In this document: positions 20,705 through 32,700 of the stretch, in pieces
Layout of the letters: each line of letters opens with the position of its first letter
Numbering within the stretch: the stretch's first letter is position 1
Source: Microcebus murinus
Lineage: Eukaryota > Chordata > Mammalia > Primates > Cheirogaleidae
NCBI RefSeq assembly: GCF_040939455.1
Contig: NC_134107.1
Location: 15,315,537 to 15,379,536, forward strand
DNA length: 64,000 bases
Direction: 5' to 3'
Notes under the pieces: generated by a model
Seen by the model: only the letters and a program-made list of their open reading frames with translations
Told to the model about the DNA's origin: nothing
The model's database searches: none
Position numbers and translations under genes: made by a program

Positions 20705-23700
20705 ACTACACACCACTATCTCTCATGAATAGTGATCCAAGTCTCTCCATCTCTCGCTATATATAAACATATATATAAGGTAATGTTAAAATAAAGTTTA
20801 TATTCCTCCTATATTACTTTTAAAAACTTATATTTTATAGTTTTCTGCTTCATACTTTCCCAAAATGATTCTAGAATAAGATGATTTAATAAATATTATG
20901 TAGATTCCAGAGTGGGAATGAAGTAAGCAAGAACTCTGGAAGACCTACTTGCCCTTTGGTTAGTTTTAAGATGTTTTTTAAATATTATTTCAGCAAGTGC
21001 TCCAAGATGCCTAAGAGGCAGCTATTATTCTTTTATATATAGGAAAACTGAGACATAGGTCACAGAAATAGAAAGTAAGTTTGCTAGAATTACAATTTCA
21101 GCTTTCTTTTTCAAATTTAAACCTTTTATTTTTTATTTCACTTAATATAGTAAAGAACTGGCACTTGTTTAGTTAGAAAATTTTAGGACAATTACATTTT
21201 ATTAAAACAGAGTGTAAGAAAAGTCTTAGGAGCTTCAGTCATGTATGCCCCCAAGTGATTGAAGTTATTTATTAGGATTGAGAATCTTTCCTCCCAACTC
21301 TGTACTGCTTAAGCCGGAAAGTTGGAGTCTGGCTGGAGCGTTCTACACAGCAGTATCGGAAAGGGTAGGTATCAGGGCACCTTGCACTTACGTCTTGTGC
21401 AGATATTAATCTCTTCATTTCCTTGGGCCAAGTGACCTCTAAAGAAGTGTGTCAGTTAATCATTTCATTGCTTCTCAACTCTGAAAGCACTTCTGTGAAA
21501 ACCAACAGAATTCCTTCAAGCATTTCTCCATTAAAGTGGACACGATGGTAAGCTTTCCAGTAGCAGGTGGAAGAGAGACATTGCAGGACCAAAGGCATCC
21601 TACAGTTACTGCCAGGGGCCACAGGCTCAGAATGTGAAGATCCATTGCAACCTCACAGTCTCAATCTGGCCACCTTCTTGACATGGAACCCAGAGACCTG
21701 CATGGCCGGCCGTCTGCTAGTTCCCTTGGCAATCCTCATATAACCTGCACACAGCCTCATGTGCCTGGAGGGTCACACATGGAGCCGTCATTCTTTCTGC
21801 AGGCCCTGGGCACTCTGAAGGCCCTCTGCCCCAACTTACACCCACACTCCCACTGTGCACCTATGGCATTGATTACTGGTCACCTCTCCCTGTCCACACT
21901 CTGGCAGATTGTGTATTATTTGTCCACCAACTGCAGACCAGTTGCAGCCTGGTTAAACCAACAACTTCTCTTCTGTCAGGTAGCTGAACTATACTTTCTC
22001 CACTGAAGTCTGAACCCCTTCCAACTTTGTCCTACTTTGAGTTATCTCTCTCAGTCCTAGGACACCACATAGAGTTTTCTTAAATAGTATAATTGCCCTT
22101 TCATTCTTGTTAACAATTTATTATATTAAGTGTACCCTCTTCAACCCACTGCATGGTTTTGATTTGACTCAGACTGCTACAGATAGTAACATGATATGGT
22201 ACATTAAATGGACCCCACCAAGAGAGCTTCTCCCCGACTGGAGGAGGAACCCCAGCAGAAAAGTTACATATTTCATCTTGATAGGTTACTGATTAAATTT
22301 CAAATGTTTTCTGAATATGAGGAAAAATATTTATGTCCCAAACTATGAATAAAGAGATGAAAAAAATAAAGCATAAGATTGTACAAAAAACAAGAGTTTC
22401 CACGTCTTATCGTATTGTGACTGAGAAAGGAAGAGAGGCGAGACAGATAATGTTGTTTTTCAGAGTGGTTCCTCTTTTTGGAAAAATCTACAAGGCCACA
22501 TTTTCCCATGCAGGAAATGGAATTATCGTCAACACCATCACTGTGAATGTACAGAACCAACGTTGAACAACAACTGGGAGTGAAGATTTTATATTTAGTG
22601 AGCCTGTCTTCTCTCCAAGAGGCAAAGGTTGGGTCAGACATTACTTATAGGACTCTAGATCCACAAATATAGCTGAGCATTTTAACAAAGACATGGAAGA
22701 AAGATGATCTTCAACTTATAGTCTATAGTTTTTCCTTCCGCACACACTACACCCCTCAAGGTCAGCAATAGAGTCACCTCTAGTGACAGAAAGCTGCTCC
22801 TCCCTCAGATCCTGCTACGTCCTAAACTTCCCTCTTCCTGGCAAAAGCAGATATCAGTTAACCATTGATAGATGGAAGTGAATGGATATGTGGGTCAATT
22901 CCAAGCATTTAACGACCCAGATATGTGCAAAACCTGTTCCAGGATACTTTTACTTCCGATTAAATTTGACTTTCAGGTTATGTGTCTTCGTTCCAGCACA
23001 AAGTAGGTAGTAATTTTTCAGGTTCTGACCCTTGAAAGTCCCTCATATCTGACTTCTATTCTTATATCTTATTGGTGGCTTTAAAAGACATCTCAGGTTT
23101 TTTAACTGCTTTTTTCCACGTGGCAAACATGAAAAGGGCAAAAGCAGCACTGTATTCAGGGAATCCCCTTATCTGGTGAAAAATGCTCAGTTCCCTTTCT
23201 TTCAGGTGACAGGGCAGCTACTACATAGGACTACTCTGCAAAATCCCAAAGATGCTTCTGACAATACTACAGGTTCAATATATGCTCTCACTAAAATAAG
23301 AATCATTTACTAATGCATATTATTGACCTCAGCACTAAAAAATCTCATTTTCCAATTGTTGTATTTCTCAGCCATAGTTAATAAAGCACCCCACTCCTAC
23401 TTCTGAAGCTGTGGCACTGATTGTATTCATTGTCGGGCTTCCTCAAAGCTGGATGAGAACAAAAAAGCATCAAATTCTGTTCTCCGCTAATTTCTTCCTA
23501 GTGTGTCAGAGTGACAAATGGAAAGCCACACATTTGAGGTATTTGAACTTTCAACTGGGAGATCTTCCATCTCTAGTGCTGAAGGTAGAGGTTATGCTTT
23601 CAGCTATACTGTTGGGCTTTTTAGTGACAGATGCAAGAGGCATGAAGCCCAAGATCAGAGTGTCATAGGACAGTGAAATTTGACTGAGCCACAATGCTCT

Positions 23701-23944
23701 GATGAGGCCATGTCTCACCAGCTAAGCTAGGGTTACTCAAATGGCCAGAGAGATATATTAAAAAACTCTCTGTGTCTCCCACTGAACTTTACTAATTGAG
23801 CCACACACTTACAGTTCTGATATCCAAGGGGAATACCTACCAGACCGATGATCAATTTTCTTTCAGCAGCAGTGGGTAGCGCTACGGATATAAAGAACTG
23901 GGCAAAGAAAAAATATACCTGAGGCCTGGAGACCATCCCATTTA
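20705..23944. other. Intergenic, no gene seen
   Basis: About 3.2 kb with a MIR-like trace near 21000-21090 ('ggaaaactgagacataggtcacag'). Open frames of up to 113 codons, such as 22300-22641 on the - strand, show neither splice context nor known similarity. Confidence 0.4.
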
Positions 23945-24335
23945 CATTAGTTTGCTGGGACTCCACAACAAAATACCACAGACTAAGTGGCTTCACCAAC
24001 AGAAATTTATTTTCTCACAGTTCTGGAGCACACAAGCCTGAGATCAAAGTGTCAGCAGGATTGGTTTCTTCTGAGGGCCATGAAGGAAGGATCTGTTCCA
24101 GGCCTCTCTTCTTGACTGATAAAAGGCCATTTTCTGTCTGTGTCTTCACATGCTGTGTCTGTACAACATGTCTGTGTCCTAATCTCCTCATCTCATAAGA
24201 ACATCACTCATTGGATTAAGGTCCACTCTAATAATTTCATTTTAATTACCTCTTTAAAGACCCTATCTTTGAATATGTTCCATTCTGAATATGTTACATT
24301 CAGGGGTTAAGATTCAACATATGAATTTTGGCTCC
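23945..24335 (+). repeat. Ancient interspersed repeat, family not assigned
   Basis: Starts near 'attagtttgctgggactccac', continues 'agaaatttattttctcacagttctgg' and ends 'taagattcaacatatgaattttgg'. This is a well-known eutherian repeat pattern, but I cannot place it reliably as LTR, DNA or L1-derived. Confidence 0.6.
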
Positions 24336-27300
24336 CCATGATTCAGTATATAACACCACTGGAAGCAAAAGTCCTCATTCTGTAACAAAACCCTAAGAGA
24401 ATCAAGTGTGTATTCACCACATCCAGAGAACTGCATCCTCCCTTTGGAGAGGAATTCTAAAAGAAGTAGACACCTTCCACCTGTTATAAATTCTAGTAGA
24501 AGGATATAAGGTACCAGGCAATGCCAAAGACCTGGAAATAGCTGATTCCAGGGGCTGATAGACACATTTGTTCTTGGGTCTAGGTTTTTTTGAAAAACTT
24601 ATGTGAGATAATTACATAGAACTATACCACCAATTAACACTCCATGTTTTCTATCTTAAGAACAAATGAACAATCACTTGGGAGATAGGATTCATTTATT
24701 ACACACCTCCCATGGCTAAGAGAGGCAGTAAAGACAAGTAGGAAGAACACAAAAGTCAAGCTGGCCTGGGTTTAAATCCTATTATAGCTCTATAATCTAC
24801 TGGCTAAGTGGCTTTGGGCAAATTTGGTCTTATTCTTGCTGTGTAAAGAAGCTTACAGCTTTAAAAAGAAGAAGTATTGCTTACCTCAAAATTTTGTGTG
24901 ATGGATTAAAATGAAATAACACAAGTTAAACTTGCAGCAAAAGGATAGAGACATAATAGAAATTCAATTAATTTTGACCTTATTCTCTTCCTTACTCTCC
25001 CATAAGATTTAGAATTCTAGTTCAACTTTTTAAATTGTTGATTTCCCTTGGCACTTTCCCATGCTACGAGGTACTCTTCCTCTAAGTTCTAACAGCATCC
25101 TCTATTGCACACATGGATCTTTCTCCCTATTTGAACATGCACTCCTGAAGGGCAAGATTCATAGCATATTCACATCTTCTATTCTGTGTCCCAGCAAAAT
25201 GTCTGAAATCAGGGCATCATCTCTTATTTAGATCTATTGCCATATTCATAGCATCTTGCTAGATAAAATATCAATTTATTTACTAATGGAAAAACATGGA
25301 GGCACAATTGTCTATGATGGGACAATTGTCTCTTTAAAAAAAAGAAAGTCATTGAAAAATACCATACCATGTGAGCAAAATGCCATACTATGTATTATAA
25401 GAAACCATTCCTAACGCTTTCGCATAGACTAATTGTCAGCCCTCCTTCTGCCTAGCCTACATCTATCCCCAGTACAGGCCAGATTCCAATCCAAAAGTGT
25501 TTTATGGGAACCCCAGAGAACAAGAACAGGAAATGAGTTCTTCTGTCTGGCACCAAAAATTGACTTTGGCTTTCTCTATGCCTTGCATTTGTTACAGATT
25601 GAGGTTTTTGTTCTGTGTTTTTCCACCAGTTTGTTCCTTGTAGGCAGACATGATGGGTTAAGATTGTTCTCATTGATGAAGAAAGTTGATATGTTTTTGA
25701 AGGTTTCCCAAAACCCACCTGATAGCCTTTTCCCCATAGCCTATCACCACCTACGTCTCTGCCATTTTAAGACCAAGACAACATCATCTTGTAATATATA
25801 TCTCTTGCAGTTCAATTTACCTGGGAATATTCTACATGAAAGCTACTAATAATTGTCTTTTCTAATCTCTCTTGGGGTCTTAAACCCACTGTCTCCAAGC
25901 AGAATTAAGGGATAGGTGGATATTGTCAAAGGCTCCTGAGAAGTTGGGACAGTGTCTCTTTTCCCAATTTCAAATTCGGGATTAGGCATCAATATATATG
26001 AATAAAAAAATATGTTCCATTCACCATTCCAGGAACTTGGCTACATGATCTTTGAGCATACACAATATATTTAAAGTAGTTATACATAATATCTCCGTTT
26101 AAGAAATAAAGGAAAAATAAAACTAAGGTAAAATAAAATGGTTGCCCAAGATCATAGAGCTAATATCTAACGTCACTACTACACTTTACTTCTGGGTATA
26201 TTATATTCCAAAGTTTACATTCTAAACAATCCATGCTCCCCAATTTTGTTCAACAAAGCTCTATGCAGAGATTCCTAGATAGAAGCTGTTTAGAAACAAA
26301 CATTGCCCCACTTTACTGTTTGTAGAGTGAACAGATGTTTTCCAGCGGAGGGAAATACTCATGTAACATGGATGGCTACTGTGAATGGGCTCTCACACTC
26401 TTGAATATATAAATCTACCCTGACACTCTAAATCAAATGGCAATTATGAATATATACCCAGTTTTATCAGTTGTTTTCATAGGCAGATCCACACCTCATA
26501 TGTTGGGAATTATTTGGGAAATATTATTTCTAAGACGATTTTTAGAAAAAGGCTTTAGATTAACTTTTGTCAGGGAGATCCAGAATAAATATTATTGTTC
26601 CAGGTGTCCTGCTGGACCGTGTAACTGTTTACTCAAAGTGGAGAGTTGTTTCTTTGAAAATATGTGCATCAAACAGCTCTGATGGCTGCCGCTATCCTAA
26701 ACCACAAACTCAGCAATTATGATTACCAAAAGTCCTAAATATCAAAAATCACAGAATATGAAAACAGAAAGATCTGTTGGGAACCTTTTGCTCCAAATTG
26801 CTCATTTTCAGATGGAGAACCTGAGGTCCATGGGAGAAATGACTTTCTCAAGTTCACATAGCATAGCAAATAAATTAAAGTCAAGACTAACTTATGAAAT
26901 GTGACTCTGCCTCTAGTTTCAACTCTACTTCATCATTTTTTGACAAGAGGAGGCTGGTGATTGTTCCTATAGTCTGTTTTCTGTCTGTGGGGCTGCTTTG
27001 TAGAGCATCCTATTTGACAAAGGGTTGATGAAAAGGAAGACTCCAGAAACTGTTCTTGGTCCCTGGCATCATTTAATTGATGCTTTTTGTCCCCATTATT
27101 CTTGAACAGTCCCTCATATGTAAACACAAACACAGGCAGGAAAACCAAGTTAGATGATTCCAATTTATTGTACAAATACTGATCATTGAAAATACATAAG
27201 GATCACAAGCACACTAATAATGATACTATGCTGCATCATTGGATAGATTAGCTATGGTGCAAGAAATTAAGGCTGAATGCATAGTGTGCATTCGGTGGTC

Positions 27301-29645
27301 TTCATGAAGATGATCTTTAAGTTGAAATTTAGAACGATAATGTGGAGCAATGACGGTGTGAAGAGCACATCAGCTGTGTGCTCTGTGTGTGCCTGAGGTG
27401 GGCGCGTGATAGAAGGCAGGCAGAGGTGGGACGACATTTCTTAGAACGTTCTTGAGGAAAAATTCAAAAAATTGTGTGATGTACATAGTAAATATATAGT
27501 CAATGCTGTGGTTAAAATAGAAATTGAGTTGAATAAAAAGAGGTGTAATATACCATACAACTGTAAAGACAGACTGGATCCACTTCCAGAGGTCCCAGTA
27601 GGCCAACTTTAGGAATCTGGAAATGAATATATATGTTATGGAAGTGATATGACTAACTATGGATGACCAAGAATGGAGATGCAGCTTAGCAAACCACACA
27701 GTAAAAGGTTATGTTCTTTTTATTCTGCTGTCAAATTTGGAGGAACGAAATTTTATTTTAGAAAACTAAAAATGGAAAACCTGAGGTCCTGAAGTTAAAG
27801 CATAATATGTCTCTAAATCACTTCTTGTATGATCGGTGTTTTCACTTTCATAGTCTAGGGAAATTAACATCTACCTGTCACCTTTTAATTTTGGCATCCT
27901 AAATACATGAAATGTAACTAATTATTTTATTGACTAATTGTGACTAATACCTCCAAGCTGATTTTTCAGTCCTCCCAACTGGGCTCTGCTACTTAGGCAT
28001 GAAATATTTTTTTCCTTCTCTTAAAAACAGCAACAAAATCATTTTGCCGAGGTTGATTTTTATTCACTACTTTTTATTCACAGTCTACTGTCGTATTTCT
28101 CACATATACCCTGTTTCTCTCTCTCTAAATGCCATTGCGAATATTTCATTCATTTACTCATCACTGTACCCATGTATGGAATTCCTCTGCCCCTGAGCAT
28201 TTGTTCACTGTTGCTATTTTCCTTGCCTCATCTCCACGCCTTACCTGGAGTTGATTTATCACTGTGGACTCTTCTCTTGCCCAAGCTGACACTTTCTGTG
28301 TGGTTAATTATTTTCACTTTTCTAATCTTTCTCTGCTTTAGGCTACTTGCTGTCTACTGTTTCACAATCCCCTTTTCTAACTAATGCTTGTGGCTGCCAT
28401 TCTAGATGTTATCTTTACTTTTTCCCTCTGATTATAGACATGTGAGGTTTAACATCTATCTCAAAGTAATTCTCTCAGAGTGCTAACTCGCTTCATTTAA
28501 TAATGATCTCTCTTGTAATGACACTAAAGCTCTGTCACCAAATTTTATCTTTATCAGAACTCTGTAGTAGCTGCCATTGGGCCCTCTCCTATTGCATTTC
28601 CCTTTGTCTCCTCAAAATGAAAGCCTAAGACGGAGCTTAATTTAGGTCTCTCTGTAGTCTTATTCCACCATTCATATTTCTGACATTCTATTATTTTTTC
28701 AACATTACCAGGTGTTTTCCTTTGATCATATGCTCAAACACTTAATGTATTAGCCAACCAATTGCTTGTCTAACTTTATCCTTTAACTTACTAACAAAAT
28801 CTACCAACTACTCTTTTTCTACATGTTTTAGATATGACCATTTTTCTTATTCTTATTGACTTCATTTCACCTGAGGTTTTTATTAATTTATTCCTCTTTC
28901 ATCACATTTAATGTTTCATTAAATGATCTCTCCATGTATAGTTTCCTTGTTTTTACCCACCTATATCACTAGATAATGGGTAACTTAATGAAACTCCCCA
29001 CTACCTACACATCAATCTGCAAACGTTATTGAACAATACCATGCCAGTAAATTTGTAAGTGATTCAGGCAATATACAGATTTTTATAAAACGTTGTGTCT
29101 TTGCAAAAATATATTATCATTGAGGGGTTGTAAAATATTTACATATAGAAAGTTATATATAGTGTAAGATATATATATGTGCATGCAGGTGAGTGTGGGC
29201 AGGTGGGTGCATATTATGCCCAACTGTAGCTATATTGTAAACTCTAAAAAGAACTAAGAACCAAATATTATTAAACTATCAAAGTTTAAGTCAACTCTCA
29301 ACGAGGCTTCTTCTTGTTTTCATTATGTGCACAGTTGTAGACACAGTAAAATCTTACTTATTATATGTTTCCAGAAAGGATAGGTGTGAGATCATAATAT
29401 AAAGCAAGAAAAACAGGAGTCCGAAATTGAAAAAAATAGGAATCTATCATATCTACAAATTGGGAGGAGCATATTTAAGTGAACAGAAGCAACGAAAACA
29501 AAACATTGTCATCTGGGAATAAATCTAATGTAAGATTGGCAGGAAATTGTGGAGAGAACAGAAATGCTTCCAGTAACCCCTTAAACAAAGACCTTGGCTT
29601 TCTGGCCCCTTGGCTGTGAATCTGAATGTTCTGGACACATGATCC
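24336..29645. other. MS4A2 3' UTR and downstream region
   Basis: Human MS4A2 has a long 3' UTR in its last exon, so part of this stretch to the left of 29646 is probably transcribed on the - strand. The polyadenylation site could not be fixed. A MIR-like patch lies near 24730-24960. The 109-codon hydrophobic open frame at 27370-27699 on the - strand is AT-rich and matches nothing I know. Confidence 0.4.
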
Positions 29646-29744
29646 TTATGAATCATTAGGAGAAGATTCTTCCACTGTCTCTTCCAACACACTGTATATA
29701 GGTGAATATATGTTTAATTCTTCATAAAGACGATCATCTGGAAC
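29646..29744 (-). CDS. MS4A2: MS4A2 coding exon 7 (ITAM)
   Basis: Acceptor 'ccttatcag' on the - strand, then 32 codons and TAA at 29648-29646. It encodes VPDDRLYEELNIYSPIYSVL and then LEETVEESSPNDS overlapping by one residue. Human has VPEDRVYEELNIYSATYSEL, so the spacing of the three ITAM tyrosines is kept. Confidence 0.96.
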   Translation of the reverse strand, partial: VPDDRLYEELNIYSPIYSVLEETVEESSPNDS

Positions 29745-32700
29745 CTGATAAGGCAAAAATCATTCTATATCAACCACCAAGAAATTTTCCATCACTAGAA
29801 GTCTTGTTTGAGGAGCTTATCTCAGCTTCTTGTGTCTTTCTGAATCTCACACTCTCTCCCATTACACTCCAACCATTCCCTCCATCTCCAGAAAACTAGA
29901 CTGGCTGTCCAAGAGGGCCCAAAAAAATTATAACAGTTGATGAAAACTTGGTGAGATTATTCTTCAGTATATTTGCTGCCATTGTCTTTGGAGAAGAGTG
30001 ATTTAAAAAGGTGTCCAGACTTGAATGCTTCAGGAATGTGGACAGATGGAGAGAGTGTTTCACTCATCGGTGTGAGTAAGTGTGTGTGTATCAAGTGCTA
30101 GTGATTCTCATCAAGGGTGTAAGGGATGGGGAGGCAAGTGGAAATGCAGTTGGTCATCATAAAATAGGAAGGAAAGAACGTTGAAGCTTTAGAACAAGTC
30201 AGAAGGGAAAAATCAAGGGGAAAAAAAGGGAGAGAGCAGGAACAAATATACAAATCTATTCTGGGACAGAAAACAAGGCCAGATACCTGTGTAGTTCCAC
30301 CACATGCTGCCTGCTCATTCATCTCTCATACTCAACACATTTCAGGGCATCTGCATTTTAGACAATTACAAAGATCCCCTTTTTCTAACTCTCAGTCAGA
30401 AGGATTTATTATGACATTTGTGCTACCAATGAGTGTAAAATGTGATTTAAACCATGAGATTTGGAAACCAAAATAATGAAACTTGGAGAAACAGTTTTCT
30501 GTAAGAAATGTTCCAGGAAATCCAGGCCATATTTTTAAGGGCTAAAGCTCAAATTCATTAGCCTGCCATTTAGGATTCAGTATCAGGCCCCCACCTACCT
30601 TACTTCTTGTGAGTTCTTCTCCAACCCCATATACCGTGAGTGACACTGCACTGCAGAACCCCAGAATGGTGAGAAACAGAATCATCACCACAATTTCCTG
30701 TTGAACAACAACCAACAACAACCAAAAAGGTAATTAGAGTCATATAATAGGTACCTCAAAAGTTTATTCCTTATAGTAGCCCCTGCTTTTATCTCCCCTG
30801 CATGATCAGTCCTTCCAAATAACAAATGCTGGCGTGGATGTGGAGAGAGAGGAACACTCCTACACTGCTGGTGGGACTGCAAACTAGTTCAACCTCTGTG
30901 GAAAGCAATATGGAGATACCTTAAAGCGATACAAGTGAATCTACCATTTGATCCAGCAATCCCATTGCTGGGCATCTACCCAAAAGATCCAGTGACACTC
31001 TACAAAAAAGACACCTGCACTCGAATGTTTATAGCAGCACAACTCATAATTGCAAGGCTGTGGAAACAGCCCAAGTGCCCATCAATCCAAGAATGGATCA
31101 ATAAAATGTGATATATGTATACCATGGAGTACTATTCAGCTCTAAGAAACAACGGTGATATAGCACATCTTATATTTTCCTGGTTAGAGCTGGAACCCAT
31201 ACTACTAAGTGAAGTATCCCAAGAATGGAAAAACAAGCACCACATATACTCACCAGCAAACTGGTATTAGCTGAGTAGCACCTAAGTGGACACATAGGTA
31301 CTATAGTAACAGGGTATTAGGGAGGGGGGAGGGGAGAGGGGGATGGGTATATACATACATAATGAGTGGCATGTGCACCATCTGAGGGATGGTCATGCTG
31401 GAGATTCAGACTTGTGGGGGGAGGGGGGAAAGGGCACTTGTTGAAACCTTAAAATCTATACTCCCATAATATGCCAAAATAAAAAATAAATAAATAAAAA
31501 ATAAATAAATAAAAAGTGAAAATACATGGGAAATGCAGATGGTTGCTCACAGCAGATAACTCCAACCTTGAGGAATTTGGCTGGGGCAGAGGGAGCAGGC
31601 AGCCAGCATCTCCCTGGACTGCATGAACCTACAGGGCTCTATACTTTTGTGATAGAGACTACAAAAAAAGGATAGTGATCATGGTAAAGGAAAACAGGGC
31701 TTTTTACTTAGATTAGGACCCCAAATCTTAGCCATCCCATAAGAAATACATACAGTGGAAAAAGAAGCCAGAAAGCAGTTGTCAGAGTCAAAAACCTCTT
31801 CGCAACTGTAGTCGACAAAAGACGTGCTGTTCTTTAGGTTGATGATCAGGCAGACAATTCCTATCCCCCCAGCTATACTGCTGCCAGCGTTTGCCCCCAG
31901 GCGTCCTCTCACCTGATGATAAAGAAGAGCACTCAGACCTGGGGACACGGGCAGTAAACCTACCTGGGTTTAGGGGCTGAGTGCATCCAGTAAACTCTGC
32001 ATTTGTTCAGAATTTAGGTTAAAAAGAGAAATCTTGAAAACGTATTCATTGTTTAATAAGAGTATATTACTTTCTAGCTGGACTGCATTCAGGAACCACA
32101 TGGATACCCATGACCTCTCCTAAAACAGTCTCCTTATAATTGAAAACAAATCCTTTTTTTGATCATGTTCATATACCTACAAGGATGATACCTGTGTGAG
32201 GACTTTTTAAAACAAGTGTCTAGGTGATTAAACACTAGACACTTGTTTTCATTGCATGTCAAATGATACAATTTATGTATCTAATGATTATATCCAACTT
32301 CTGTTGCAAAAAGGCTTCCAATCCAAAGTAGATTGAAAAAAAATTGCATATCCACATTCACTAATAATATAGGAGATGAAGACATGTCTCTCTCAAGACT
32401 CCTAAATTTCTATTATTCTTAGCTTCTCAAGGATGGATAAAGACAGAATCGCAACTCACCAGATATTTGTCCTTTGCTGCATTTTTCCTTTCAGATATAA
32501 TTGACAAAATTCCAGAAATAGCAAACTGTTCAAAAGGGAGGGCGGGAAATACAGTGAGTCTCTCTTCTTCAACATTTCATCCCCATTCCCCAAATATTTT
32601 GGGTACCTATAAAGCTGTCCATTAATGTCCCTTGTGAGCCCAGTATTCCTTATTCTTATTGCCTATAGAGTGTTTCTCAAAATTAAATATATACATGAAT

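Noticed and set aside
20483..20728. KERKKERK-rich open frame on the + strand
   Set aside because: It is the translation of the (GAAA)n microsatellite.
27370..27699. 109-codon hydrophobic open frame on the - strand downstream of MS4A2
   Set aside because: AT-rich composition makes hydrophobic codons common. It probably lies in or near the MS4A2 3' UTR and matches no protein I know.
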